Positions 1 to 49,288 of a stretch of 64,000 bases of DNA are shown piece after piece. Origin of the DNA: Sclerodactyla briareus (lineage: Eukaryota > Echinodermata > Holothuroidea > Dendrochirotida > Sclerodactylidae); NCBI GenBank assembly GCA_026419785.1, contig JAODTK010005647.1, positions 270,799 to 334,798 on the forward strand, read 5' to 3'. The position numbers and the translations under genes are program-made. The notes under the pieces were generated by a model. That model was not told the origin of the DNA. It worked only from the letters and a program-made list of their open reading frames with translations, and did no database searches. Numbering within the stretch: the stretch's first letter is position 1; every line of letters starts with the position of its first letter.

Positions 1-1190
1 TCTTAACTAGTATTCCTATCTGTACAGACAGAGATTTCATCTATTGTCAAAACCTGCCTTTTTACCTTGAGGTTCACTCTGTGTGTCATAACCTTCTGGG
101 CCCCTACCCCTGACCATTAAGTGTACACACTTCAGTCATTTGTTTACTTACTCTCAGACACCTATTCAAGAAATTGTCCAGGTTCCACCTGCAGTACTCT
201 GGTGTGTGAAGATGGGGGGGGGGGGGAAATTAACTCCCTTGAGGGCTGGTGTTAAATGGAATCTTATGGGTGACCTTGAGGATATATACAGACAAACTTT
301 ATAGATAGGACCAGCTTCCATTATGAACTGTGGTCTACCTCTAGGGCCGCCAAATGTTACATTAAATCAGGCACTAGGGTTACAGTGTTTATAATTGCTT
401 GAGTCATGTAATGTTCAAGTTTGTTGAATTCCTAAAATGGATCAAGTGTGGTTCACAATTGGTCCTAAGATAAGTGAAGTGAGAAATGGTCAACAGAAAG
501 TTGATTATTGTCTAATTTGCCTAATGTAGGCAATATGAGTCAATCCACAAAATTATATGTAGACATTGTCAATAATCAGTCCTTGCGGTTTGAATTGGTC
601 AATGATTAGTAGGGTGTTTCTGTTAAAGGCTAATACCAGAATCTTAAGCAACTCATTAAATGCCTCTTAATTGTTTTCACATGGTGACTGATAGATGAAA
701 CCCTGATCGCCGTACCAGGCTAGACACTGGGGGGCGGTTGCCTTGTAATTATTTCGTGATCATTTTATGCAGTCGTGTTGTTTTATTCATATGTGTGTTG
801 TGTGATATTATGCTAGAAAGCGTAGTCTGCTTCTGATCTTATGTGTGTATCTGTGTGTGTGTGGTGTGTGTGTAACAACATACCTGCTTGTAAACAAAAC
901 AGGCCTGGGTGGCATGTATGTCCTTCATAATGAGTTTTTGCCATCTCTGTTGTTGTTTGGTTGGTGAATGGTCGTCTGAGGCAAATAGAATTACTGACTT
1001 AGTTTCCAACTCAATCATATCGCAAGTTGCTGGGGCCACTTTCCAATATCTTAGTGCAGTTGGGTGAATTCATTGTAGATAACAATTCCTGAATGTTTCA
1101 CGTAACAAATAAGGGGAATTACTTAACTTTCCTCTGTCTGTCTTTCTGTCTGTCTGTCTGTCTGTCTCTCCACAGTTTAAAATTATGAAC
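1..1190. other. No gene seen
   Basis: AT-rich single-copy-looking DNA with a G10 run at 213 and TG-rich microsatellites near 840-875. A TGTC/TCTG microsatellite at 1134-1170 precedes the LINE fragment. The stretch 395-660 (CCTAAAATGGATCAAG, TTGCCTAATGTAGGCA) recurs in diverged form at 6700-6990, so both are copies of an unnamed dispersed repeat. Confidence 0.5.
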
Positions 1191-1194
1191 ATGA

Positions 1195-1635
1195 AGGCTT
1201 ATCCCCCATGCAAATACTATTATCTGATCTAGCTAGGAACCTAGAATGCAAGGGTCAGACAGATGTTGTATTCACTGATTTCACTGGAGCGTTGACAAGG
1301 TTCCACACAATGACTTGCTCAAAAGCTCCCAAATCTTGAAGCACACCTGATGAAATCTTCACTCGTATTAAATTTGTTTCTTAAATCATGTGTACCCTGT
1401 CATATCTCTGAATCGTCTCTGGGGGTGCCCCAGGGAACAGTGACTGGGAACACACGTTCTTGACAGTTATATTATCTGCTAGCAGAATGTTCACTGATGG
1501 CTGTATCAAACCATAAATGGCATCAATGACAGTTACCATCGAGACCTTTCCATTGAGGAGCAAAAAGACAATTGGCAGATCGGTTTTAATGCTTTTGAGA
1601 TAATGCCGATCAATGGTTGTATGCCATTGAGTTGC
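1195..1635 (+). mobile_element. LINE reverse-transcriptase fragment (CR1/Jockey-like)
   Basis: In successive frames the DNA reads LLSDLARNLECKG, QTDVVFTDFTGAFDKVPHND, SSLGVPQGTVTG and a decayed LFADD-like palm motif (MFTDGCI), followed by NWQIGFNAFEI, which is like the FN..KC segment. FxDFxxAFDKVPHxxLL and GVPQGTVLGP are hallmark blocks of non-LTR reverse transcriptase. There are several frame breaks, and the second catalytic Asp of the YADD-type box is replaced by Gly, so this copy is dead. No endonuclease domain was found beside it. Confidence 0.8.
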
Positions 1636-1639
1636 GAGC

Positions 1640-4600
1640 TGTTCTTTTCCAATGTGTAATCGGGACCTAAATACCTTTCCATTGAGGAGTGATAGAGTCC
1701 CCGCTCCTCCCCTGTTTGAGATCTAGCTCCTTAGTCTGGCTGCTGGTGCGTTCCGGCCTACTCAGCTGTATGAGTACCTGGTGTTCGCATCGGGGAGGAA
1801 CTGCTGCCGGCAGCACTGGCCCAGTCGTCTGAACTTTAGAGGCAGGTAGCTAGGGCCAAGTTGTCTATATAGTCCCCCCTCAGCTAGCCCTGTTTTCACA
1901 CAACAGCGTGCGCCCCCAACTTTCCTTTTTTTTCCTGCCTTAGTCTAGGATTCATATACGAAGCAGGTAACAGCTACAAAATATTCCAGTGCATGCTGCC
2001 AATTTGTCTCGATTAGAGCTGTTCTATAAAAAAAAGAAATTCAGCAAAAATTTGGCTTAACCAGTTCCTGATTTCGTGGAGTTACAGGACCAAGTTGCCC
2101 ATGTAAGCAACAGCAAATTGTTATAGATAAATTTATTTCGAAACCGCTGTTTCAGGTGGTCTTTTTTAACCCAAACATGCCTGTAAGCTCACAACGTCTC
2201 TGGGGTGCCAGTCTGTTACTGTTGCTTCAACACTAACACTTGTCAGGCTTGTGTCTGTTGTGTGATAAACGCCAGTCTCCGTTTGCATGAACAAAACAAG
2301 ACAAGATTGCATTTCACTAGTTCTTTCATTGCATCTTCCCACTAGTCATATTAAGCTCCACTTCACCCCCACATTAAAATGAGAGAGGGATGGATCTTTC
2401 CGCGCGCCTTGATTTGTTTCGTTTGCTCGAAGCACATTTAATAATCCACCCTTGAGGATGGGCCACCCGAAACTCGCCTCTCGTGTTTTCCCTCCAGATG
2501 TCCATTGTTTCCTTTCCTCTGGCGCTCATGTGGATGCCTGCCCAGCCATGTCTTGTGATGGCAGACCGACTTGATTACAGTCATCCCAAAAAAAGTTTAC
2601 AATCAGCCTTATTTCACTTGAGGGGGTTGGAGTCTCGCTGTCAGGAAAATATACTAAGAGTTATCATCATCAATGCATGTTCCTCGATTCGTCACAGCCC
2701 ATTTTCATTTACGCTATATAGATGCACACTACAGTAACGATAATGATAAAATATTATTGATCACCACAAACTTGATAAGCGCCGGTTTTCCCATGAATGA
2801 TAACGATGCAAGATGCAAATCGATCCGTGATCAATAATTCTATCCGATAGATTTGAATGATGAACTGTTGACCAATGAATAATGTTTTCACATTGGACAT
2901 CATAGATTATTCTCTCCTCAGCTGTTGTCATTGGTAGGGCTTTCCATCCCGATTGTCAGTGTAACCTTCCAATGGGGACTTAATTTAGACCCCATAATTG
3001 ATCTTCATAGTGTTTTATCACTTTAATTAATCCCCATGTGCGCCTAAGACTCACTCTTTTACAGACGGTTGCAATGAGATCACTTGAAATTACAAAACCC
3101 ATTTTCTAGCTGAAGGGTAGTTCGTGGTTAATTGGTATAGTTACTTCTGTGAAATAGTGATAAGTTTCAGGGTGTTTGTTGACGCAGAATTTTTTCAGCA
3201 CATACTGTACCATATTATCTCTGTTTTTGGGGGGGTTTAAGCACACAACAGCAGATGATATGTTGACCTGTGTGTTTGTATACGTACTCATGGTAATAAA
3301 CAGCTCACATGAGCTAAGAAAACTAACACATTAATGTGCTTCCCTGCCTATTGGTGACACTAATAGGAAGGTTGTTTTGGTACTGGACATGGTCCTCCTT
3401 AAAAATGCTGAAAATGCTTCCACCATGTCTTGAGTTTCAGCTATTTCTGACTTCATCTTCCAGTGATAAAAAAAAAAAGAATTGAGCTGTTGGAATGAAC
3501 CAATAAATCTGAAATTGCCCAGATTGCATTTGTGTTACTGTAAGGCATGGTTGCTGTTCCCAGAGCGAATGCCATTATCGCATTGATGACTTGATATATG
3601 ATGAATGGTAGGGCAGGATTAAGGTGAGGGCTCAGGGCTCTGGGCTCTTAGCCCTTGATACTGCCAAATAGCCCCCAATAGTGGAGTTGCAGGGGCGATT
3701 TCACTCGTATAGTTAAAGGACAACTGCAGACGAATTACAGAGAGGCTACTATATTAGCTGGAGAGAAAACTGAAGCGTCAGTCCAATACCCAAAGGTTTA
3801 ATACAACTTTTCATCACAGAGTTACAGTCCTTGGAAGCTTGCTGCAATTGCATTGTATTGTGCAAGATCAAAAGCATCCATCGTGCACAATAAGAAAAAT
3901 GATGTCATACTTGACCCTTGCAAACAACCCTGCAAACAATCTTTGTTTTCTATTGAATTCACAAGTTATTTCTACTTAGAAAGCATTTGTCTACCGAGAT
4001 GATTGCTGCAGTAGGTTGGTAGGTGTTGATGGTTACTTTAGGGAGAGTGGGTTGTTGTCTGTCGTGGCTCTGATGCCTGGATGATATGACGGGGATAAAA
4101 AATCAAGATCGTGAACATTGTCCTCTCTCAATCACATCAGTATTATAGGTTCCCACAGAGCTGGCTCGATATCGATAGTTCTGTTAGGAGGCTGCTCATC
4201 GCGTGGTGTTGCTAGGAATACACACCATGTGTGCAGCACTAGAATGACTGGGTGTAGATGGCCATATTGCAGGTCAATAAAAAAAACCAAGGCAAATAGC
4301 AGTCTGTCGATCATTTCTTAAATGTGCAGGCCAATCATGCTATGAGGACCTTCTGGGGGCTGATGTGAGGAAAAATTGTTGAAGAAATTGTTTGTTGTCA
4401 GATGCTATCATATCACTGCTTCCATATACTTCTTTTGACTGATAAGGCTTCTTAATACCATTCGGCGAAAAACCTAAAAAATGTATGCCCATGGGGCCCA
4501 GACACTGCTACTTAGTGGTGCTTCCATACCTTGTGAAAAAGTAGGTGGACACTTATGGGAGAGGGGCAGTATATAGAACGATACAGTAATTTCCAGGACA

Positions 4601-4640
4601 AGCCTGCAAATCATGGTAGCATTTGGACTACAAGTCACTA
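1640..4640. other. No gene seen
   Basis: No frame here resembles the missing rabphilin N-terminus. The stretch 2740-3060 is AT-rich with many GATCA and ATCGAT motifs and could be regulatory, but nothing in it is specific. Confidence 0.4.
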
Positions 4641-4752
4641 TATCTGGGTGGTTAGGCTAGTTGGTAGGCTCCCGAATGGGTGTCTGTTGCCTTCGCCATG
4701 GGTGCTCAGCTTTGGAACTGGGGAAAATGAGGTGTAGACAATCTGCATGTTT
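4640..4752 (+). mobile_element. SINE fragment related to the copy at 20.9 kb
   Basis: A degraded A box (GGTTAGGCTAGTTGGTAGGC) is followed by the same body start as the 20.9 kb SINE: TGTTGCCTTC, GGTGCTCAGC, GAACTGGGG and GTAGACAATCTGCA align in order with that copy. The B box and the 3' part are missing. Confidence 0.5.
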
Positions 4753-5244
4753 CTGTCTACTCGTTAACCAACCAACCATCCAACGCCCAGATTTGACTTA
4801 CCACAGTCCCCATAGCCTAGCTATTCTGTGTGTCTCGGGAATGTATAGGTTTGATAATCTACTCAGCAAGCACTGCATTGAAAAGTATATTGTAAAAAAT
4901 ATACTGCATATAAAATATATTCATGGCTGTTTACATTTCATTCCCGTTCCTCTATTCCTCCGTGACTACAGCTCTTTTCCTATATTTTCTTCACCTCTGT
5001 TTCGAGTCTGCAATATATCCAGCCTGTCAGTAAAACGAATATTGTCACTTGATATACTCCAAAGACAGCATTTCCATTATCCCCCTGCACTTACGCTAGG
5101 TTTTTTTTTTTTTTTCTCTCTTTTTAACTGAGGAAAGTTTACATTTGTAAATCTAAACAATGTCTTGCCTGCACTGAAGTGTGCTCAAAGAGCACAATTA
5201 CTGTTTGGAGTTACCACAGCTTGTTGATCATGAAGCACAATCCC

Positions 5245-6450
5245 TATTTTTAGCTCAAGTTGATTATGGCCAGGGGTGAACTAATGTTATGATCCTGCAT
5301 CTATCTATTCAAACCTGCCTCTATATCTGTCTGTTCGGTTTACCTGTCTATCGACCTCTCTTTTTCCACATGTGTTTCGAATCACTACTTCTTCTGCGGT
5401 GATTGATGGGTCATAATGAGAGAGTGCGCCAACGATCACCAAGTATATAATGGGGCATCTGGACTGTTCATGAAGTTGAGGTCAAAGGTCGTCTAGTAGT
5501 CAGTTCAGGTCATTTTTGTCTCCTCTGAACAAGGTTCAGGAAGAGACTTAGCGATCACTTTGTTGTGTGTGTAGTGTGTCCCACTGTCTCGTCAGCAGGA
5601 TTTCTCCGAAACAGTGAGAGGGATTTTGATGAAATTTTGTATGTAAGTTGGAGTTGGGTGAACATCCGATTAGATTTGGGCACAAAAGTCACAAATTAAG
5701 TAGGGTGATAGCATATGTAGCAAGATTACAGTCTACTTCTCGTGACCTGCAAGAGTCAGTCTTAGGACCCATTCCCTTTTTGGCTCATAGTAACAATATT
5801 GATATGGTGGTTTCTTCCGAAGTCTGTCTGTTTGCTGATGACCATGTTGTATGAAGTCATTGATGAGGTATCACTGTACCAACTCCATGATGATATCCAA
5901 TTTTGAGACAATGGGCAGTGAAAATTGATACAAATTCTGGTGGCACAGTGCTGATGCGCAGGTCATTGTGGTCAGCCGTACCTTTGGGGTGTTCAGCACT
6001 TTATAGGTCCCCCCACTCTCTGGCCCTATGGCCCACTTTTATGAACTCTCACCCCCTGGTCCTGGAATGCATCTCCTCCCACAATCGTCAGTTGCTTTTC
6101 TTCAATTACATGTAAATGTTCCTTTGGTAAAGGGCCATTGGGGTGTTCAGGAATTTTGGGCCAGTTTTGGGCCTTAGGGCCCATCATATGAAATACGACA
6201 AAATCTTTGTTTCTCCTACAATTTTGTTGCCAACATTGCCGTGTTCATTAAACAATGATGGTCTAATAGCTGTACCTACAGGGTGCCCAGAGATTTAGGA
6301 CTTGAGGCCCAGTGTGGGCCCTGTGGCCCATCATGTGGAATGTTTATCGACTGCAAAGACATCTTTGGCCATATGAAGATCATGGTCAAGTTACAGGGGC
6401 ACGAGAGGCCATGTTTCAGACTGCCTTTATGAAGTCCCACGCATCTTGAA
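5245..6450 (+). repeat. Degraded hairpin-headed modular element, family D, holding a LINE piece
   Basis: TTTTTAGCTCAAGTTG...GGGGTGAACT at about 5248-5282 is a decayed copy of the head hairpin and is followed by TATCTATCT-type sequence. At 5990-6440 come the family D modules GTTCAGGAATTTTGGGCC, GGGCCCATCATATGAAA, CTCCTACAATTTTGTTG and GGCCCATCATGTGGAA. The LINE fragment at 5690-5970 sits inside, suggesting it inserted into the repeat or was captured by it. Confidence 0.5.
5690..5970 (+). mobile_element. LINE reverse-transcriptase fragment (palm motif)
   Basis: The frame holds QESVLGPIPFLAHSNNID followed by SSEVCLFADDHVVYE, the GSVLGPLLFLIYIND...LFADD block of CR1/Jockey-type LINEs with both catalytic Asp residues present. 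It continues SLYQLHDDIQ and, in another frame, LRQWAVKIDTNSGGTVLMRR, like the thumb-side W..KW...FN..K. segment. It starts at the motif where the fragment at 1.2-1.6 kb has its own equivalent, so the two are separate copies. It is surrounded by modular non-coding repeats. Confidence 0.75.
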
Positions 6451-7560
6451 CATTTATCTTATACTGTGTATTTTTGTCTTGGTACATTTGTGTGTTGGAG
6501 CTACTCACATTGGTGCTCTATTTTATATGTAGTCAGGTCACTGTGAGGTCATTTCCACCTTCTAATTTGCATAAGCAATATGTATGCATAAGTTTAACCG
6601 CGGTTTCATGAAACTTGATGGGCTTGATCTACCTTTATCCTCAAAATATTTTAACATTGACTCGAGTCACTGGGGGTTATTCAATATGTATAATTACATC
6701 ATTCATGCAAATGTTCAAGTTTTGGGTTGATTCACATGTACGTTTTAAGTGCATGGTCCACTATGGTCCTGGTATATTTCAAATTAGAAAATGGGTCAAT
6801 AGGAGTTGAGTGTTGTGTCTAATTTGCCTAATGTAGGCAGTTTTATTTAGTCATATCTCTCTACATAACTTATAGGCCTACTCCTTTGGTGTACATGGTC
6901 AATAATAGGTCCATATGATGAATTTGAAATTGGTCACTGATTAGTAAGCTGTTTCTCTTAAATGCTAATACCAAAATCTGAAAGCAACACATGGAATGAC
7001 TTAAATTGTTCGGCATGGTGTTCTAATGAAAAAAAAAAAAACACTGATCGTGCAACCAGGACACGGGGGAGGGAGGGGGGGGGGGGGGAGGCTTCGCCTC
7101 GTGTAAATATTGCTAAATCCTCCTCCAAGATTCAAATTGGATATCGTGGAAGTCAGTCAGTATTATCAGGGACGAGTGCTACATACATGAAGTTTCTAGT
7201 AGTTGAGGTCATGGTTATTTATATAGAGCCTGTCATATTAATGTGCTCCTAATTCAGGCACTTGGCAGGATATGCATGCTGACTACAATTCTTTTTGATA
7301 CCACTTTTAAACGAACATTTCCAGTATCTGAATAAGATTTCATCTAACTTGCATTCATCTCTGATCCCCCCTATTTAGGCACACCCAGTATAGCATCCAT
7401 ACTTACAATTCTCAAAGTCCGACATCAAAGAATGACAAAAGGGGAGGGTCTATAGAACAGTGTGCTGACTGGATTTCATCGATGATACCACCATTTGAAG
7501 GACGAGTTCAGAGCTTCTACTCATATTTTAAGGAATTGCCATCATTATGCCTCTCTTTCG
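6450..7560. other. No gene seen; dispersed repeat and G runs
   Basis: Contains the second copy of the TTGCCTAATGTAGGCA repeat (6700-6990) and a G12 run near 7075. The first half of the rabphilin zinc finger should lie in or before this stretch but was not recognised. Confidence 0.4.
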
Positions 7561-43676
<36,116 letters not shown>

Positions 43677-44729
43677 ACTAATCACCCTGGACCATAGGCA
43701 TGAGCTCTGAACTACTGTCCCACCCCCCCTCCCCAGGGGTCACTCACCCGAGGCATGTGATGACAGGTGACTGGTGGGGCTACCTACGATGGTTCATAGC
43801 TGTCAACTATGCGGTCCATCAACTATGACTCGAAGAAAGAAGATGAGCTTTGAGCAAACGACCCTCGACCATGGATGGGATGGAGCTACTGATTCACACC
43901 CAGGGCCTGTTATCCTGTCTGGACTACCTAATTGACAAGTGTATATGATAAACTACACATGGGGTCTGTCAGCAGTAAACAGGACTCATGAAACAGCTGT
44001 TCTGTCATAGTTACAACGTTGATTCTGATTCCCTCAGTGATTCGTGGGAAGAATCAACTAGTGTCGCAACTCCGCATCATTTGTGTATCTGTCAATCGTG
44101 ACGATGCAAAGCAGTGTTGTTGGCTCGCGTCAATCACTCCCATCGCTTGCAACAGTTGTACAATAGCCTTTGATCGGTGCCAGTTCTGTTTTATGCACGC
44201 GCAGTGTTTTCCATGGATGTCACTTTGTCCACACGCCTTACTTGAGGAAGATGCTTTCTCTAATTATATATCGAACCATTGCCAATACACCCTATCTCTC
44301 AAAGTTGTGCCATTGTATATTGACCCAAATGAATTCTGCACCACCAACAAATTGTTATAGAAATTATTGTCGATGCCAGTGCGATTTAAATATTTTTTTT
44401 CTCTCATATGAGGGCCCCTCGTTAAGCCGTCTGGTAACATGCTGGGTAGAGATTGAATCACATATGGCTCTTCGTCATTAGAACACTGTATGATCCGTCG
44501 ACAGATGGCGTGTCAGATCGAGATGTGGAAAACCCTGATTTGGGAGATCTGGAAAAAAGTACATTAGCATTCCAGTGTTTTGTGGGGAATGGATTCCATC
44601 GGGAGAAAAGAGAAAAGAAATTTCTTTCACGTTTCACCCGACACATGTGTGACTCTCCACTGAATCCTGCCGATCTTCCCCACTAATATACCAGTATTTT
44701 AAACAAACAGCAACGACTATGAATAGCCA
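43677..44729 (+). other. Rabphilin 3' flank / probable 3' UTR
   Basis: No coding frame follows the stop at 43676. The first canonical AATAAA I see is near 44876, so the extent of the 3' UTR is unknown. Confidence 0.4.
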
Positions 44730-44970
44730 CTTATGTGAATAGATAAATTACCAACGATCAGGTGAATTATGAACGAATAGCGGCGGAGGGAATTATCAAC
44801 GAGTGGATAAATTACCAACGAATATGTAAATCACCATCGAATAGATGATTTTCCAAGGATTAGGTGATTTATCAACGAATAAAATAAGTACTAACGAATA
44901 GGTGAATTCCAAAGAATAGGTGATTTATCAACGATAATAATTATCAAATAATAGGTGAGTTTTCAACGAA
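44730..44970 (+). repeat. Minisatellite, unit about 22 bp
   Basis: About ten diverged copies of a unit like AATTACCAACGAATAGGTG (also ATTTATCAACGAATAGGTGA). Intergenic, about 1 kb past the rabphilin stop. Confidence 0.75.
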
Positions 44971-45057
44971 TGTGAGCATACCCAATTGACGTGGTACGAA
45001 TTTCTGAATTGTTGAAGTTCTATCGCTAACTCTATACAACCAAAAGAATACATATGT

Positions 45058-45070
45058 AGTATATATATAA

Positions 45071-45105
<35 letters not shown>

Positions 45106-45107
45106 GA
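45058..45107. repeat. TA microsatellite
   Basis: About 24 TA units, slightly interrupted. The short frames of alternating Ile and Tyr here are artefacts. Confidence 0.95.
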
Positions 45108-45956
45108 TAGAAATTGGCACATACACTGCATTCCTCTAGAGGGAAGTAATACTTGATTGCTTCGAGGATACTGTCAGAATGAATTAATGCTTGAAATAGG
45201 TCTCTGTGAGGCAATGCTCTAAAAATAGATGTTTGTGATATAATGCTTTGAAAGAGTGTTTCCATGGAGCAACCTTTCAAAATTCCACCAAAACAGCTTC
45301 CCATGAGTTAGTATGTTGGTTACCATGTGCCATACATAAACATGGGGATATTCACCAGATCATGGAGGAAAAAATCTACCGAGAACCAAAGGCATTTGGA
45401 TTGACCAATTGGTGGGACAAAGTCCCCTAAGATATTTTCTCCCGAAATTCCATTTGAATTCCTGTGAGCCTTTGAACCGGAAATTCCTGAACAGCGATCA
45501 GTGCCCTTTCGATGGTTCTTTTAGTCACGCGAGTGCAGGCTTTCGGTACATTCACACCATATATTTTATAGAGTGGCCAGTTCGTAATCTCAATGGTGAT
45601 TCAGTGTAGACGTTGCCAGTCTTTAAAAGACTACAGAATTGCATATTGGTATGTCTCCTGAAATTTCACTGAATTCACTAGGGGTTTTGTCCGTAATTCA
45701 TCATTATGCACATTGATATGCATACTACTTGGTAGATATCTGCTCACAGGTATATACCGCAACTATTCTAATTTCGCAATTTCCAATAATCTAATCCTGC
45801 ATAAATGCACATCTAGCTTTAGTTATATAGGTGTTCAGGATAGCCACTCAAATATGCTCATAGACCCCAAGATGAGCCGCATACCTCCAGACACTGCATG
45901 GAGAGATTTAACACAAGTCCATGTTGCTGGACAGACTCTGGGGAAAGTCTGAGAAA

Positions 45957-46037
45957 CTCCCCCCTCCCCCCTCCCCCCCCCTCCCCCCTCCCCCCTCCCC
46001 CCTCCCCCCTCCCCCCTCCCCCCTCCCCCCCCCTCCC
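45957..46037 (+). repeat. CCCCCCT repeat, G4-forming on - strand
   Basis: About eleven tandem CCCCCCT-type units; the - strand is a run of G5-G8 tracts separated by single A residues, a strong G-quadruplex pattern. Confidence 0.85.
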
Positions 46038-47404
46038 TGTAGGTTACAACCAAAACCTACAGTAACTGTTTCCTATACTCTCTATGTATGAAGCAAGCCA
46101 GAGGCTTTAGATTCTGCACTGTAACAGTACATAGGGGCATCTGATGTTCGTAGGTGGTTTTTTCTTCCGCAAATGACCTATGATATTTTTCTTATCGTTA
46201 AACAACTTTTTTTTTTCCTCACCTAAGGGTATTCATATTTAGAATAGATTGTGGTGTTTACCTTCACAGGAAGTAAATACTGGTGTTTAATGTTTACTAG
46301 TGTGTCAATCATGAATGGGCTCAAATCCCAAAGCCATTGACACAGCACTGGCGAAGAGAGAGGCAATCCCATTCCTTACTCTAAAATATGATCAAGTTAT
46401 AGGGTGGAGCCCAATATTCCTGAATGCGTCAATGTGAGTTAAACATTAACGTTAGAATCAAATATACCAATAATCATTTTGTTCATACTTGTAGGCACAT
46501 TTGTTCAATAGCAGTGAAGCTGCAGTGGGGGGGGGGGGGGGGGGGTGGGGTTGGGCATGATAAGAACCCCTTCAGTAAGGCTTGTCATAAAGCAGTTATT
46601 ACGCTCCGGTGAGATTCCATGAAGTTCTCCTACCGAGAATTGAAATATTTAAATCAGCTGGAACTTGAACAGATGTTCCCCATCCAGGGTGCTGCTAACA
46701 CAGACTACCCCATGTTTGTTAATTGGGGACCTGACTATTTACCCTTCGGGATTGACTTTGAGGAAGGTCAGTTTCTCAGATGGTAAATTATCCACTTTGG
46801 GTGACCTATACCATGGGTGATGACTTGGTAGTGAAGATATTAGGTAGGAGTGGCAGAAAGTAACTCCCTCCTTCTTACTTCTCTGTTTCAGGTGCTAGGT
46901 GGTTTCGACTTAATTTCATGTTCAAATCATGTTCGGGAGCGGACTAGATTCAGAGCTGCTCAAATCTGCAATCAGTTTCAGACATTCTAAATTCATCGAA
47001 CAGTGCAATCAGGTCTTGTATGAACCTTGAATAAATTTATTAATTGATTATTAAATTATTGCGCAGCTGTAGCAAACTTTGATAGCAGAAGCCAGTCTGA
47101 TAAAGAATCTATATTAAGATTCACATTGCCTGGAGTTATAGGCCTGAATGCGGAATATTTCCCAGTCCTCAATTATTCCACACAATTTGCATTCAGTGGG
47201 CTGACGAAGATGAGAGGGATTCAAGGATACAATACTAATATAATGTTGATCATGTTCAATCATCCATTTGTTAACTCGGGCCAACGGCCCAGTCCAGTGA
47301 TTTGCAATGAATGAATTTTATTCAGTTTTATACCAGCCTCTTTTGGTTTCTGCGATTCAAAGGTGGACATTCCATTAAGTTAGTTGGAGTGTTGTGTTGT
47401 CTTG

Positions 47405-47870
47405 TCATTTCGAGATACTGGTATGGTAATCTGGGTGCCACGGAAGAAACATACCAAATGTTACGTCGCCGATCCAACTGATTTAATGATCGTATCAAAG
47501 TGTCATATGTATAAATATACCTTTCAGTACTGTCACAACAGATATGTTGATCTGGGGCACATGGAACATACCAACATGTACATATCAGTGTATCAATTCA
47601 ACTGGATATAATGAGCGGCCTAAAGTGCTTAGTAATATACCTTTCGGTACTGTCACAACAGACATGTTAATCCGGCTGACACACAGAACATACCAGCAGA
47701 TAGTAGCAGGGGCTAATTCAACTGTGATATAATGAGCTTGTGATATAAGCGCTTTAGTAATGAACAAGCCCCGCTACCTTTCAAGAATGGTATATGGTTG
47801 CACCGGAAACATACATGTTCAGATCAGTGTGTCAATTCAACTGTGATTTAAAGCTGTATCAGAGTCCTTG
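47405..47870 (+). repeat. Tandem repeat, unit about 120 bp, four copies
   Basis: Units share ATACCTTTCGGTACTGTCAC, AACATACCAACATG and CAATTCAACTGTGATATAA blocks, with boundaries near 47405, 47515, 47635 and 47770. The last copy is partial. Intergenic. Confidence 0.75.
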
Positions 47871-48399
47871 AGAAGAAATGAACAAAGCCCTAAACATTTC
47901 AAACCCACTCCCCGAATGTAGATCTTGAAAATGGATAGATTGGACGATGGCTTCTGTCTGATTACAAGAGAATGGAGTTTTTTTAAGGGGAATTTTTCCA
48001 TGCATGGTCTAACAAGGATTCATTCTGTAACAGCTCCGTCTTTTAGTGTAGGTATTCTGGACCCTACAAACATTGGTGCATAAAAATGTGGCCTTGTCAT
48101 TCTCCACTTCTCTTCCTCTAAAGATGCATGACGGAACGGACTTGGACCCCAGGCATCATTGAACCATTTAGGAGCAACCTTGTATGTAAATGAACACATG
48201 TAGGTGCGATTCACTGGCCTAAAAAAATTAACCTTGTTCCTTTATTATGATCATGTTTTAGTAAGTAATCTGCTTTTGTCATTATATAATTTTTCTTCAT
48301 CAGTATAGCTTCCAGATCTCTTTGTGTTCTGTCAATACAAGGACAGTGCATTCACTCTGAAATAATATTACTGCCCCAAGTTATTATTCACTTTGTGAA

Positions 48400-48610
48400 C
48401 AATATATGTATTTATAAAGTGCCTTTTCACACTTCCAAGCACTCTAGTGATAGTATCCCCATCGGGCAACCAACCAAGGCCACATGATTGCACAGTGTAA
48501 GCTGACTGCGTTACGGTTTTGATGCTGGTACCTAACAGCCTCAGGTCCACCAATGAACACCCGGCTGGGTGAAGCAACAAATGATCAGTACCCGACAGTC
48601 TAGAAGAGCT
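48400..48610 (-). mobile_element. Non-autonomous retroelement tail, reverse orientation
   Basis: The + strand shows TTTATAAAGTGCCTTTTCACAC, the reverse complement of the common GCGC/AGTGC...TATAAA terminus of CR1-like non-autonomous elements. A GC-richer body with GGCAACCAACCAAGGCC and TCAGGTCCACCAATG follows. No open frame of note. Confidence 0.3.
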
Positions 48611-49288
48611 CTGCCCAACGGAGCAAATCTGATCAGAACTGATGGAATATTCAGTGGAATTGGAATAGTATATACACTTGATAATGAGAAAAACACGATC
48701 TTAATTTATGTAAGAAGGAAAGAAGAGAAAAGTTAGAAAGCATAACTATGAAGAAGAACACCGATTTAACTATGTGAAAGGGCATATTCAAGAAGTATGT
48801 GAAAAAACACACTTTTCTATGCTAGTGTAGTCCTCACATATCCTGAGCTGTAAAAATAGTACTCTTCCCAAGTATAATGGGAGCACGCGGTAGGCTGAAG
48901 GCCCCCTAGAGCCAGTAGTGCACCTAAAAATGTTGGTGCTGAAATTGTTGGGAGGACTACCTAAGCGGAGGGCCACAATTCAGGTGGATGCGGTGTGGTA
49001 CAGAGAATTTGGAAAAAAAAAGACCCCCCCAGATGACAGGAAATCGCACTTCCCAGGCTCGCTAGCGAGCTCCTGGAGACAATACTGGCAGATGTCCGTA
49101 GGTCAATAAAAATGTGTCCAAGTTTGGTTGACATCCATAACCGATTGTTGACCACGCTGGACAGATAGAGAGATAGATAGATCGATAGATATACAGGCAG
49201 ATTTCCATAGCTGTAATGGACAAGAAGAACAAGAACAGGAACCCCAACAACTTAGCTGGAGTCATTGTCAAATCAGTAGTATCCAGTT

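Larger units (their letters stand above)
45108..49288. other. Intergenic, no gene seen
   Basis: Contains the G4 run at 45957, a G17 run near 46530, the four-copy 120-bp repeat at 47.4-47.9 kb and a retroelement tail at 48.4 kb. Near 47020-47045, CCTTGAATAAATTTATT looks like another retroelement 3' end. No other protein-like frame. Confidence 0.4.

Noticed and set aside
4661-5131. 156-codon open frame on the + strand
   Set aside because: It begins inside a SINE fragment and ends in a T-run; no recognisable domain.
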